Assembly (NCBI RefSeq): GCF_001905445.1
Contig: NZ_LIVQ01000005.1
Span: forward strand, 124,001-188,000
Reading direction: 5' to 3'
DNA length: 64,000 bases
DNA from: Streptomyces sp. CB00455
Lineage (GTDB): Bacteria > Actinomycetota > Actinomycetes > Streptomycetales > Streptomycetaceae
Below, one piece after another: positions 53,942 to 61,716 of the stretch; within the stretch, counting starts at the first letter, position 1, and each line of letters starts with the position of its first letter. Made by a program: the position numbers and the translations under genes. A model generated the notes under the pieces. It saw only the letters and a program-made list of their open reading frames with translations, had not been told where the DNA came from and did no database searches.

Positions 53942-55225
53942 ATGGAGAGTGCGCTCGGCCGGGGGTCCCACCACCTCGCCTACCCCGCGGCGCCGTACGT
54001 GGCAAGCCGGCCGCTGCCGTCCTCGTCGGTCGAGGAGGACCGCTCACTGGCCCTGTGGAGCGGCCTTCCGCCCCGCGTCCTGCTCATCGAGGACGACGAG
54101 GGCGACGCCCTGCTGGTCGAGGAGCTGGTGGCGGACAGCGGGGTCGACGTCCGTCTCGGACGGGCCCGCACCCTGGCGCACGCGTTGTCGCAGCTCAAGG
54201 CCGAGGCGCCCGAGTGCGTCCTGCTCGACCTGCACCTGCCGGACGCCCAGGGGCTCGACGCCCTGAACGAGGTGCTGGCCGGCTCGTCGGAGGCCGCCGT
54301 GGTCGTCCTGACCGGCCTCTCGGAGGAACAGGCGGGACTTGCCGCCGTCGCCGCCGGCGCGCAGGACTATCTCGTCAAGGGCCGCCTGGAGCCCGACGTC
54401 TTCATGCGGGCCATCCGCTACGCGATCCAGCGCAAGCGGACCGAGCTCGCCGCGGCCGCCCTGCAGACGAGCAGACTGCGCGCGGCGGAGAACGCCCGTC
54501 TGGAGCGCGGTCTGCTGCCGACGCCGCTCCTGTTGGACGACACCGTCTCGGTCTGCGCCCGCTACCGGCCCGGCCGGGCCCAGGCGCTCCTGGGCGGGGA
54601 CTTCTACGACGTCGTCCAGACCCCGGACGGATCGACGCACGCCGTCGTCGGGGACGTCTCCGGACACGGCCCGGACGAAGCGGCTCTGGGCGTCTGCCTG
54701 CGCGTGGCCTGGCGGGCCTTCGTGATGGCCGGGGCGCGGGGGCAGGAGCTCCTGGATCTCCTGGAGAGGATCCTGGTCGCGGAACGCTCAGGACCTGAGA
54801 TCTTCGCCACCCTGATCGCGCTCACCCGTTCGCCGGGCGCCACCGGGATCTCCGTGCAGCGCGCCGGCCACCCCGGTTTCCTGGTGAGGTCCTCCGGTGG
54901 GGTACGCCTGGAGGAGGTCCCCGGGGGGCCCGCGCTGGGCATCGTGCCGGATCTGGCCATGGCCTGGCCCGTCACCGAGGTCCCGGTGGACCCGGACGGC
55001 GCCGTGATGCTCTTCACCGACGGACTGATCGAGGGCCGCATCGGCCCGGGCCCCGAGCGCCTGGACGAGACCGGGCTCCTCGACATCGCCCGCCGCCACG
55101 GCGATCTGCCCGCCGAGCAGTTCGTCGACACCCTGATCTACACCGCCCACAGCCTCGCCGCGGACTGCGGCGGGCTGGCCGACGACGTCGCCGTACTCCA
55201 CCTCGAATGGAACATCTCTTCGTGA
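53942..55225 (+). CDS. Response regulator-PP2C phosphatase fusion
   Basis: 427 aa. Receiver domain ~45-165: acidic pair in LLIEDDEGDALL, phospho-Asp in VLLDLHLPDAQG, Thr in VVLTGLS, Lys in DYLVKGRL. A coiled linker (~170-200) then PP2C_SIG with LLGGDFYDVVQTPDG, VVGDVSGHGPDEAAL, VQRAGHPGFLV, LFTDGLIEGR and LADDVAVLHLEW; all active-site residues intact. Phosphorylation by the adjacent kinase should control the phosphatase. ATG 53942; AAAGGA is 12 nt upstream, rather far. Confidence 0.9.
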   Translation: MESALGRGSHHLAYPAAPYVASRPLPSSSVEEDRSLALWSGLPPRVLLIEDDEGDALLVEELVADSGVDVRLGRARTLAHALSQLKAEAPECVLLDLHLPDAQGLDALNEVLAGSSEAAVVVLTGLSEEQAGLAAVAAGAQDYLVKGRLEPDVFMRAIRYAIQRKRTELAAAALQTSRLRAAENARLERGLLPTPLLLDDTVSVCARYRPGRAQALLGGDFYDVVQTPDGSTHAVVGDVSGHGPDEAALGVCLRVAWRAFVMAGARGQELLDLLERILVAERSGPEIFATLIALTRSPGATGISVQRAGHPGFLVRSSGGVRLEEVPGGPALGIVPDLAMAWPVTEVPVDPDGAVMLFTDGLIEGRIGPGPERLDETGLLDIARRHGDLPAEQFVDTLIYTAHSLAADCGGLADDVAVLHLEWNISS

Positions 55226-56892
55226 GCGCCCCTGACCAAGCAGCCCTCCCGACCGACCGCCCGGCGGCAGCCCGCCGCGGGCTGAGCGTGCAGGGGTGGT
55301 TCCTGGCCGCGCTCGCCCTGCTGGCCGTCATGGTCCTGACCACGGCCGCCGTGGGCGCCGCCCTGCTGGCGGGGACCACCAGGGCCGGTGACCGGCTGGT
55401 CGACAAGATCGCTCCGGCACAGCGGGAGGCCCTGAAACTGGAAGCGGCCCTGCTGGACCAGGAGACCGGGCTGCGCGGCTACCAGCTGACCGGCGATCCG
55501 GGGCTGCTGGAACCGTACGAGCGCGGCATACGGAACGAAGCGGGCGCGGCGAAGAAGCTGTCCGCGCTGCTCGGCGAGGACGACGCCCCCCGGGCCGACG
55601 TGCAGGCGGTGCAGGACGCGGCCCGTGCCTGGCGGGACGAGTTCGCGACCCCCGTCATCGCCGCGACCCGCAGCGGGCAGACCCCTCCGTCCGCGCAGGC
55701 GGGCAAGGAGCGCTTCGACGAGGTGCGCCGGCTGATCAAGACCGAGCAGACGCAGCTGGACCGGCTGCAGAGCGAGGCGCGCGCCACCTTCGGGCAGGCC
55801 CGTTCCGAGCGCGACCACATCCTGATGGCGGTGGTCGTGGCCTTCCTGCTGGCCGGGATGTGCCTGGCGCTCCTGATCCACGTGAGCGTCGTACGGCCGC
55901 TCGGCGCGGTGCGGGCCGCCTCGCGGCGGGTCGCGGGCGGCGACTTCGGCCAGGAGATCCCCGAGCGCGGTCCCTCCGACCTGCGCTCGCTCGCTCGCGC
56001 GGTGGAGGCCATGCGCCGCCGGACCGTCGACGAGCTGACGTCCTCCCGGCTCAACGCGCAGGAACTGGAGCGGACGGCGGCGGACCTCGACGCGCAGGCG
56101 GCGGAGCTGCGGCGCTCGAACGCCGAGCTGGAGCAGTTCGCGTACGTGGCCTCGCACGACCTCCAGGAGCCGCTGCGCAAGGTCGCCTCCTTCTGCCAGC
56201 TGCTGGAGAAGCGTTACGGCGACCGCCTCGACGAGCGCGGCGCCCAGTACATCGGCTTCGCCGTCGACGGCGCCAAGCGGATGCAGGTGCTGATCAACGA
56301 CCTGCTGACCTTCTCCCGGGTGGGCCGCGTGCAGGACGCGCGCGAGCAGGTCGACCTCGGCGGCACGCTCGACCGGGCCCTGCGCAATCTCACCGCCGCC
56401 GTGGAGGAGAGCGGGGCGCAGATCACGCGGCCGCAGGAGCTTCCCGAGGTGATGGGCGACCCGACCCTGCTCACCATGCTGTGGCAGAACCTCGTCGGGA
56501 ACGCCGTCAAGTTCCGGGCTCCCGGGCGCCCACCGCACGTGGAGATCGCCGTGCGGACCGACACCGAGAGCGATCCCGGCTTCCACACCTTCACGGTCAC
56601 CGACAACGGCATCGGGATCGCCCCCGAGTTCGCCGACAAGGTGTTCGTCATCTTCCAGCGGCTCCACGGCCGGGAGGCTTACGGGGGCACCGGAATCGGC
56701 CTCTCCCTCTGCAAGAAGATCGTCGAGCACGCCGGCGGACGCATCTGGATCGACCCGGCGCCCGCCGTCGGCACCCGGATGCTCTTCACCCTGCCCGTGC
56801 TCGGCGCCGACGGGGCCGCCCCCGGCTCCGCACCGGACGGCGTCCCGCCCCAGATCTCCGCACCCGCGGCCACCGAAGGAAGTGCCCCGTGA
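55222..56892 (+). CDS. CHASE3/HAMP histidine kinase (bacteriophytochrome-like kinase core)
   Basis: 556 aa. TM1 ~25-45, extracellular CHASE3-like helical sensor (~50-195, LVDKIAPAQREALKLEAALLDQETGLRGYQLTGD), TM2 ~200-220, HAMP, coiled coil, HisKA with Y-V-A-S-H-D-L-Q-E-P-L-R-K (His phosphate acceptor), HATPase with NLVGNAVKF, TDNGIGIAPE and GGTGIGLSLCKKI. Preferred GTG 55222 overlaps the previous stop (GTGA); ATG 55207 is an alternative. Probably signals to the flanking receivers. Confidence 0.9.
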   Translation: MSAPDQAALPTDRPAAARRGLSVQGWFLAALALLAVMVLTTAAVGAALLAGTTRAGDRLVDKIAPAQREALKLEAALLDQETGLRGYQLTGDPGLLEPYERGIRNEAGAAKKLSALLGEDDAPRADVQAVQDAARAWRDEFATPVIAATRSGQTPPSAQAGKERFDEVRRLIKTEQTQLDRLQSEARATFGQARSERDHILMAVVVAFLLAGMCLALLIHVSVVRPLGAVRAASRRVAGGDFGQEIPERGPSDLRSLARAVEAMRRRTVDELTSSRLNAQELERTAADLDAQAAELRRSNAELEQFAYVASHDLQEPLRKVASFCQLLEKRYGDRLDERGAQYIGFAVDGAKRMQVLINDLLTFSRVGRVQDAREQVDLGGTLDRALRNLTAAVEESGAQITRPQELPEVMGDPTLLTMLWQNLVGNAVKFRAPGRPPHVEIAVRTDTESDPGFHTFTVTDNGIGIAPEFADKVFVIFQRLHGREAYGGTGIGLSLCKKIVEHAGGRIWIDPAPAVGTRMLFTLPVLGADGAAPGSAPDGVPPQISAPAATEGSAP

Positions 56893-57347
56893 CCATGCCC
56901 ACCTCCCGCCACCAGACGGAGCCCGCGGTCGTCCTGCTCGTCGAGGACGACGCCGGCGACGAACTCATGACGCGCGAGGCATTCGAGGACAACAAGATCG
57001 GCAACACGCTGCACGTCGTGCGGGACGGTCTGGAGGCGCTGGATTTCCTCTACCGCCGGGGCGAGCACGCCGATGCCCCGCGCCCCGATCTGATCCTGCT
57101 CGACCTCAACCTGCCCAAGTACGACGGCAGGCAGGTCCTCGAACAGATCAAGACCGACTCCGAGCTGAGCCACATTCCCGTGGTCGTGCTCACCACCTCG
57201 GCAGCCGAGGAGGACATCCTGCGCAGCTACAAGCTGCACGCGAACGCGTACGTGACGAAGCCGGTGGACCTCGACCAGTTCATCCGGGCGATCCAGCAGA
57301 TCGATGACTTCTTCGTCACCGTGGTCAAGCTGCCGCGGTCCGTCTGA
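56889..57347 (+). CDS. Single-domain response regulator (Rcp1/CheY-like)
   Basis: 152 aa. GTG 56889 overlaps the kinase stop by 4 nt; AAGGAAG 7 nt upstream. Receiver with LLVEDDAGDELM, LILLDLNLPKYDG (phospho-Asp), VVLTTSAAEED (Thr) and YVTKPVDLDQF (Lys). The long loop YRRGEHADAPRPD is typical of Rcp1-like partners of phytochrome-type kinases. No output domain; it likely shuttles phosphate or binds another protein. Confidence 0.92.
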   Translation: MTMPTSRHQTEPAVVLLVEDDAGDELMTREAFEDNKIGNTLHVVRDGLEALDFLYRRGEHADAPRPDLILLDLNLPKYDGRQVLEQIKTDSELSHIPVVVLTTSAAEEDILRSYKLHANAYVTKPVDLDQFIRAIQQIDDFFVTVVKLPRSV

Positions 57348-57372
57348 CATCGCAATAGAAAAGGTGGGGAAC

Positions 57373-57747
57373 ATGGGTATCAACAAGGACACGCACACGG
57401 CCGACGAGCGCGGCAGAGTCGAGACCCGGTCCGAGGGCGAGGTGCGCATCGTCGTGATGGCGGGCGAGTTCGACATGGACAACTCGGACGAACTGCGGGC
57501 GGCGCTGGATCCGGAGGCCGAGGGCGTGGAGCGGTTCGTCCTGGACGTCTCCGGTGTCACCTTCGCCGATTCGACCGCGCTCAGCATCATGCTGCAGCCC
57601 GCGCTGAACCGGCCGGTCGTCCTCGCGGGCGAGGTGCCGCACCGGCTGGCGCGGCTGCTGGAAGTCACCGGCGCCGACCGGGCCTTCGCGTCCGCCCCCA
57701 GCGTGGCCGAGGCGAGCGTGCTGGTCGTCCCGCCGCGGCGCCGCTGA
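57373..57747 (+). CDS. STAS anti-anti-sigma factor
   Basis: 124 aa. ATG 57373 with AAGGTGGGG upstream. STAS core VRIVVMAGEFDMDNSDELRAAL, then FVLDVSGVTFADSTALSIML, with the phosphorylatable Ser in A-D-S-T-A. The unphosphorylated form would bind RsbW-type kinase and free a sigma factor. It lies 25 nt after the response regulator and 111 nt before the anti-sigma gene. Confidence 0.9.
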   Translation: MGINKDTHTADERGRVETRSEGEVRIVVMAGEFDMDNSDELRAALDPEAEGVERFVLDVSGVTFADSTALSIMLQPALNRPVVLAGEVPHRLARLLEVTGADRAFASAPSVAEASVLVVPPRRR

Positions 57748-57858
57748 GCCGGCTCCGCAAAGGCGGAGGACTGCAATGTTTGCCTCTGTGATTGCCGGGG
57801 CTGGAAGGGGGCACACGGACACGGTCTGCCCGTGCCGAGACCGACGAGGAGGTGGACG

Positions 57859-58284
57859 GTGCGACGCGAGGAGAGCGGATCGGCGCACACGGTCCCTCGG
57901 ACCGCCACGCAGGCCAGGGACCACGTGCGCGCGCTCATAGAGCCCTGCGGATCCGGGGACCAGGTCCTGACCGATGCCCTGCTCGTGACATCGGAACTGG
58001 CGACGAACGCGATCCGCCACGGCGGCGGGATCGTCGGTTTCAGCGCCTCCGTGTCCCCCGAGGGCCTGCGGCTCGCGATCGCCGACGCCAGCGGGGACGC
58101 CCCCGTCACCATGGCCAGAGAGCCGGGGACGGTGCCCCTGGGCGGGTTCGGCTGGCCCCTGATCTGCCGTCTCACGCGCAAGGTTGCGATCAGCCGCCTG
58201 CCCGCGGGCGGCAAGAGCATCGAGGTCCTCATCCCGCTGGACGGGCCTGCCCGGCCTGCGGGGGAGGCGCCGGACCGCTCGTGA
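57859..58284 (+). CDS. RsbW-like anti-sigma factor / serine kinase (HATPase)
   Basis: 141 aa. GTG 57859 with AGGAGG 6 nt upstream. GHKL ATPase: N box DALLVTSELATNAIRHGGGI, G1 IADASGDAPV, then GGFGWPLICRL. It would phosphorylate the STAS protein and sequester a SigB-like sigma factor. No sigma gene is adjacent. Confidence 0.88.
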   Translation: MRREESGSAHTVPRTATQARDHVRALIEPCGSGDQVLTDALLVTSELATNAIRHGGGIVGFSASVSPEGLRLAIADASGDAPVTMAREPGTVPLGGFGWPLICRLTRKVAISRLPAGGKSIEVLIPLDGPARPAGEAPDRS

Positions 58285-58387
58285 GCCCCGGGTCTTGACG
58301 GCTACGTCCTCCGGGGCGTTTGGAATCGCGGATCCGGTGCAGACGATGCCTTGACACCATCGTGGACGACGAAGCGGGAGACGCATC

Positions 58388-58666
58388 ATGGGCATCATCG
58401 CGTGGATCCTCATCGGGCTGCTCGCGGGCGCCATCGCCAAGGCGCTGATGCCGGGCAAGGACCCGGGCGGCATCATCATCACCATGCTCATCGGCATCGC
58501 GGGCGGTCTCCTCGGCGGCTGGCTCGGCAAGGTCATCTTCGGCGTCGACTCCATCGACGGCTTCTTCGACCTCTCCACCTGGATCGCCGCCATCATCGGC
58601 TCCGTCATCCTGCTCGCCCTCTACCGGCTCGTCACCGGCAATCGCCGCTCGCACCGCCACGCCTGA
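58388..58666 (+). CDS. GlsB/YeaQ/YmgE-family stress membrane protein
   Basis: 92 aa. Three TM helices: IIAWILIGLLAGAIAKALM, GGIIITMLIGIAGGLLGGWLG, WIAAIIGSVILLALYRLV, with the family's G-x-x-x-G pattern. The family (transglycosylase-associated) responds to stress and stationary phase. ATG 58388 with GGAGA upstream. Its placement after the anti-sigma gene suggests it is a target. Followed by a strong terminator. Confidence 0.9.
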   Translation: MGIIAWILIGLLAGAIAKALMPGKDPGGIIITMLIGIAGGLLGGWLGKVIFGVDSIDGFFDLSTWIAAIIGSVILLALYRLVTGNRRSHRHA

Positions 58667-58687
58667 CCCGGCGAAGCGCACCCCGCG

Positions 58688-58750
58688 CGGCACGCAAAAG
58701 ACGGCTCCCGCCACCGAGGCACGGTGGCGGGAGCCGTCTTTTGCGTGCCG
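58688..58750 (+). terminator. 29-bp perfect terminator hairpin
   Basis: Arms 58688-58716 and 58722-58750 are perfectly complementary around the 5-nt loop aggca; the stem includes an A4/T4 run. It closes the signalling operon. Confidence 0.9.
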
Positions 58751-58813
58751 GGGGCCCGGCGCCGGTCTGGGGGGTACGGGGCCCAGGCGGGCACTGGTCG
58801 CGGGTTCCGGGCG

Positions 58814-59083
58814 GCGGGCGACCCGGCGGAGCGGGCCGGCGGGAAGCTGACCCTGGGCGTCATCCGAGAGGAACTGACGCGGATCGTGGAGCAGCGGGCG
58901 GCCGGGGATCCGAACCTCCACTACCTGGACGGCCGTGAACTCTACGGCGAGGCCGACCACGCCGAACTGCCGCTGCCGGACGACCTCCACCCGGACGCCG
59001 CCACGCACCGCCGCATGGGCGAGCGCTTCGCCGCCCGCGTCTTCGGCCCCGGCGGCCCGTTCGCCGCCCCCGGCCGCGCGTGA
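58814..59083 (+). pseudogene. GDSL/SGNH hydrolase, C-terminal remnant
   Basis: A 90-codon reading frame whose sequence LTLGVIREELTRIVEQRAAGDPNLHYLDGRELYGEADHAELPLPDDLHPDAATHRRMGERFAARVFGPGGPFA matches the end of SGNH/GDSL esterases, including the catalytic D-D-L-H. The N-terminal half with the nucleophilic Ser is absent; the operon terminator sits where it should be. No start codon with a ribosome site. It is a decayed gene. Confidence 0.75.
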
Positions 59084-59545
59084 GCCGGCCGGCGGCCTGA
59101 GCACCCACCCGGGGCGTCGCCCGGCCACTCACGGCCCCGCGCACGCACTCCTCCAGGCGTCGCCCGGACGCTCACTGCCCGTCCTGCGCACTCCTCCAGG
59201 CGCCGCCCGGGCGCTCCCGGCGTCGTGTACGCGTCCCTCCCGGCGTCGTGTACGCGTCCCTCCCGGCACCGCGCGGGCTCACCCACACCCCGCGTGCCCA
59301 CTCATCCGGCCGCACGGGCGCTCACGGAGGCTCATGGCCGCGGCCGGGCGCCGGCGCTCGTCGGTCCGCTCGGTCTCCCTCCGGCCTCGGGCCCGGGGCC
59401 GGCCCGGGCCCCCCCTGCACCTGTCGCTCCACGAGTGCCGCGCGCGAGCGACATGTGGCGAGGGCGTGCGGCCGGTCCCACCGCCCAGTGCCGTCGCACG
59501 GAAAACGGTTTGCCCGGGCGGCAGCGTTGCGGACACCATCCCCCC
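59084..59545. repeat. Gene-free stretch with degenerate direct repeats
   Basis: No gene. Two ~43-bp units beginning cgcactcctccaggcg (about 59142 and 59185) and a 23-bp exact tandem duplication (cggcgtcgtgtacgcgtccc.. at 59218-59240 and 59241-59263). C-rich on the + strand. Likely slippage products. Confidence 0.75.
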
Positions 59546-59650
59546 ATGACCACGACCTCCGCCTTCCTGCCGCCGACCTCCGCCGCCCGACGGGTGCGGG
59601 TCCAGCAGCAGCCCGGCCGGCCGCGGAGGACCACGCCGCCGCGCACGTGA
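59546..59650 (+). CDS. Possible 34-aa leader ORF
   Basis: ATG 59546 to TGA 59650, overlapping the LysE GTG by 4 nt (GTGA). Product MTTTSAFLPPTSAARRVRVQ then QQPGRPRRTTPPRT, basic and Pro-rich. No good ribosome site, so leaderless or artefactual; it could instead be the true N-terminus of the exporter if a frameshift is present. Confidence 0.3.
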   Translation: MTTTSAFLPPTSAARRVRVQQQPGRPRRTTPPRT

Positions 59651-60282
59651 GCGCCGCCCTCGTCGCGGGACTGCTCGCGGGCTACGGCATCGCCCTGCCC
59701 GTCGGAGCGGTCGCGGCCTACCTGGTGGCCCTGACGGCCCGGACGTCCCTGAGGACCGGGGTGGCCGCCGCGCTGGGAGTCGCCACGGCCGACGGACTCT
59801 ACGCGCTGATCGCCGTGGTGGGTGGCGCCACGATCACCCCGTTCGTCCAGCCGGTCACGGTCCCCCTGCGGTGGGCTTCCGGCATCGTCCTGATCGTGCT
59901 GGCCGTCCGCAGCGCCGTCGCCGCCCTGGGCCTGCGCCGCGGCGGGCCGGCGCAGGCCCGGGCGGACGCGGCGCCCCCGACGCCCGCACGGGCCTACGTG
60001 TCGCTCCTGGCGATCACCGTGATGAACCCCATGACCGTGGTCTACTTCGCGGCGCTCGTCCTCGGCAGCGACATCACGGCGACCACGACCCGCCCGCAGC
60101 AGGCCGTTTTCGTCGTCGCCGCGTTTGCCGCGTCCGCCGGCTGGCAGCTGTGCCTGGCCGGGGGTGGAGCCCTGCTGGGCCGGCTGCTGACCGGCTCCCG
60201 CGGGCGGCTCGTCACCACGCTCGCCTCCAGCGTCCTGATCACCGTCATGGCCGTGCACCTCCTGCTCGCGGCGCCGCCGTGA
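59647..60282 (+). CDS. LysE-family amino-acid exporter
   Basis: 211 aa. Six hydrophobic segments; N-terminus ALVAGLLAGYGIALPVGAVAAYLV and AITVMNPMTVVYFAALVLG carry the G-P/N-P motifs of the LysE/RhtB family, which exports amino acids or related small solutes. GTG 59647 has no near ribosome site; it overlaps the leader frame, so translation may be coupled. Convergence is absent; downstream gap to 61027. Confidence 0.8.
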   Translation: MSAALVAGLLAGYGIALPVGAVAAYLVALTARTSLRTGVAAALGVATADGLYALIAVVGGATITPFVQPVTVPLRWASGIVLIVLAVRSAVAALGLRRGGPAQARADAAPPTPARAYVSLLAITVMNPMTVVYFAALVLGSDITATTTRPQQAVFVVAAFAASAGWQLCLAGGGALLGRLLTGSRGRLVTTLASSVLITVMAVHLLLAAPP

Positions 60283-60834
60283 GCCTGCTTCCTCCCTCAG
60301 CCCCCTCCCCGGCCCGGCGGTGGGTTCGCGGTGGTCCGCCGGTCAACCGGCGGGCCGCCGACCGGCGTTCGCGGCGGGCGGGGAATGCGGAATGCACCCC
60401 GGCGCGGGGCCCGGCGGCCGGCCCGCGCGTTTCACCCGCGGCCAACGGGCCTCCCTGCCGTCCCCCTTGGGACGTCCCGTCGCGCACGGTCCGCCCAACA
60501 GCCCCTTTCCGTGGCCTTTCCTGAGGTCCCTCTCACGTGAAGTGATCTCCTGCAGGCTCCCGCTGCACCGTCCGCCGTGATACCGCCGGTTAATTCCGGC
60601 AGGGCGCAATCCCGAGATGACCCCCCGGCCTCGCATCCCGTCGGTGCGGGGGATTTCCCATCTGGCCACCGTGCGCCCGGGCATAGCGCCGCCCATGGGC
60701 CGCCGCCGTACCCCGAAGGGCGGACCGGGCGCGCTCAAGTAGCCCCCGCATCGAATCCCACTTGTGGATGATCTTGTCATCTTCGCCGCCCTTCACCGAG
60801 AAACCGCAGGTCACAGCCCACAGTCGCCGGACAA
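60283..60834. other. Gene-free region
   Basis: 552 bp with no coding bias. Part of it (60530-60610, 60740-60830) is relatively A/T rich and may hold the promoter of the NlpC/P60 gene. No tRNA, operator or repeat seen. Confidence 0.4.
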
Positions 60835-61026
60835 TTGGGCCGCCTGAGCGAGAACACCAGCGCTCACGAAAGACGTTCTTTACGGAAACGAGACAGGTTT
60901 TACCGTGTCCCGGACCTCATATCGGATGGCATCTCTGAAAACTTGTCGGCTGTCACGTCCGTACGGAGGGGAACCTTTCGAGAAGCCGACCGATTGTCTT
61001 GCATTCCCGAATGCGGAGGAATCACG
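60835..61026 (+). promoter_or_regulatory. Leader/promoter region of the NlpC/P60 gene
   Basis: A/T-richer than surroundings (e.g. gttctttacggaaacgagacaggttttaccgt). Contains the 10-bp palindrome TCCGTACGGA (60958-60967) and the hairpin GCATT-cccg-AATGC (61001-61014) directly before the GGAGGA ribosome site. A regulatory RNA is plausible but unproven. Confidence 0.4.
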
Positions 61027-61524
61027 TTGTCCCACTTGTTCACGGACTCCTGCAAGGCCCCGCACGGCCACTGCGCCGTTCGTTCCGCCCTGAGACCCCA
61101 CGCCTTCCTCGCCCTGACTCTCATGGCCCTCGCGACCGTTCTGGTCCCCTCGACCCCCGCCTACGCCGGCGCGCCGTACAGCAGAAAAGCCCTGGCCATC
61201 GCCGCCTCCAAGGAAGGCGCCCCATACGCGCGGGGCGCGTCGGGGCCCCGCCGGTTCGACTGCTCGGGACTCACCCTCTACGCCTTCCGCAAGGCCGGCC
61301 ACACCCTTCCCCGCACGGCCGACCAGCAGTACGCGCACACCGCTCACATCCCGGCCCACCGGCGCGCTCTGGGGGACCTCGTCTTCTTCCCCCGGGGCTC
61401 GACCATGGGGCACGTGGGCATCTACGCCGGCCACGACAAGATGTGGCATGCCCCCCGACCGGGCACCAAGGTGCGGCTGGAGCGGATCTGGACCCGGAAC
61501 GTGCGCTACGGGCGTGCGACATGA
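61027..61524 (+). CDS. Secreted NlpC/P60 endopeptidase
   Basis: 165 aa. TTG 61027 is chosen because GGAGGA is 6 nt upstream; no ATG/GTG fits. Signal peptide ~20-48 (LALTLMALATVLVPSTPAYA), then an NlpC/P60 domain ~55-165: R-F-D-C-S-G-L (catalytic Cys), GHVGIYAGHDKMWHAP (catalytic His). It cuts peptidoglycan stem peptides outside the cell. The C-terminus is short, no binding domain. Confidence 0.88.
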   Translation: MSHLFTDSCKAPHGHCAVRSALRPHAFLALTLMALATVLVPSTPAYAGAPYSRKALAIAASKEGAPYARGASGPRRFDCSGLTLYAFRKAGHTLPRTADQQYAHTAHIPAHRRALGDLVFFPRGSTMGHVGIYAGHDKMWHAPRPGTKVRLERIWTRNVRYGRAT

Positions 61525-61716
61525 CCCCGCCGTCGTCATGATCCCCGCGCCCCGCCATCCCACGGTCCGTTCCCGCCTCCGGGAACGGACCCGCCGTCTC
61601 GCCCTCGCCCGCCGCCCGGCCCCTCCCCCGGCCCCGGGAACCGTCCCCGGGAACCGTCCCCGGAACCGTCGGATAAGGTCCAGGGCGGTAACGGGACCGA
61701 TCGAGGAGCCTCCGGC

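Noticed and set aside
60835..61026. c-di-AMP (ydaO-type) riboswitch before the NlpC/P60 gene
   Set aside because: Such switches precede wall hydrolases in Streptomyces, but the conserved ydaO sequence blocks I remember (CGUCAGCU and the GGGG-AACC context together) are not present in the right order.
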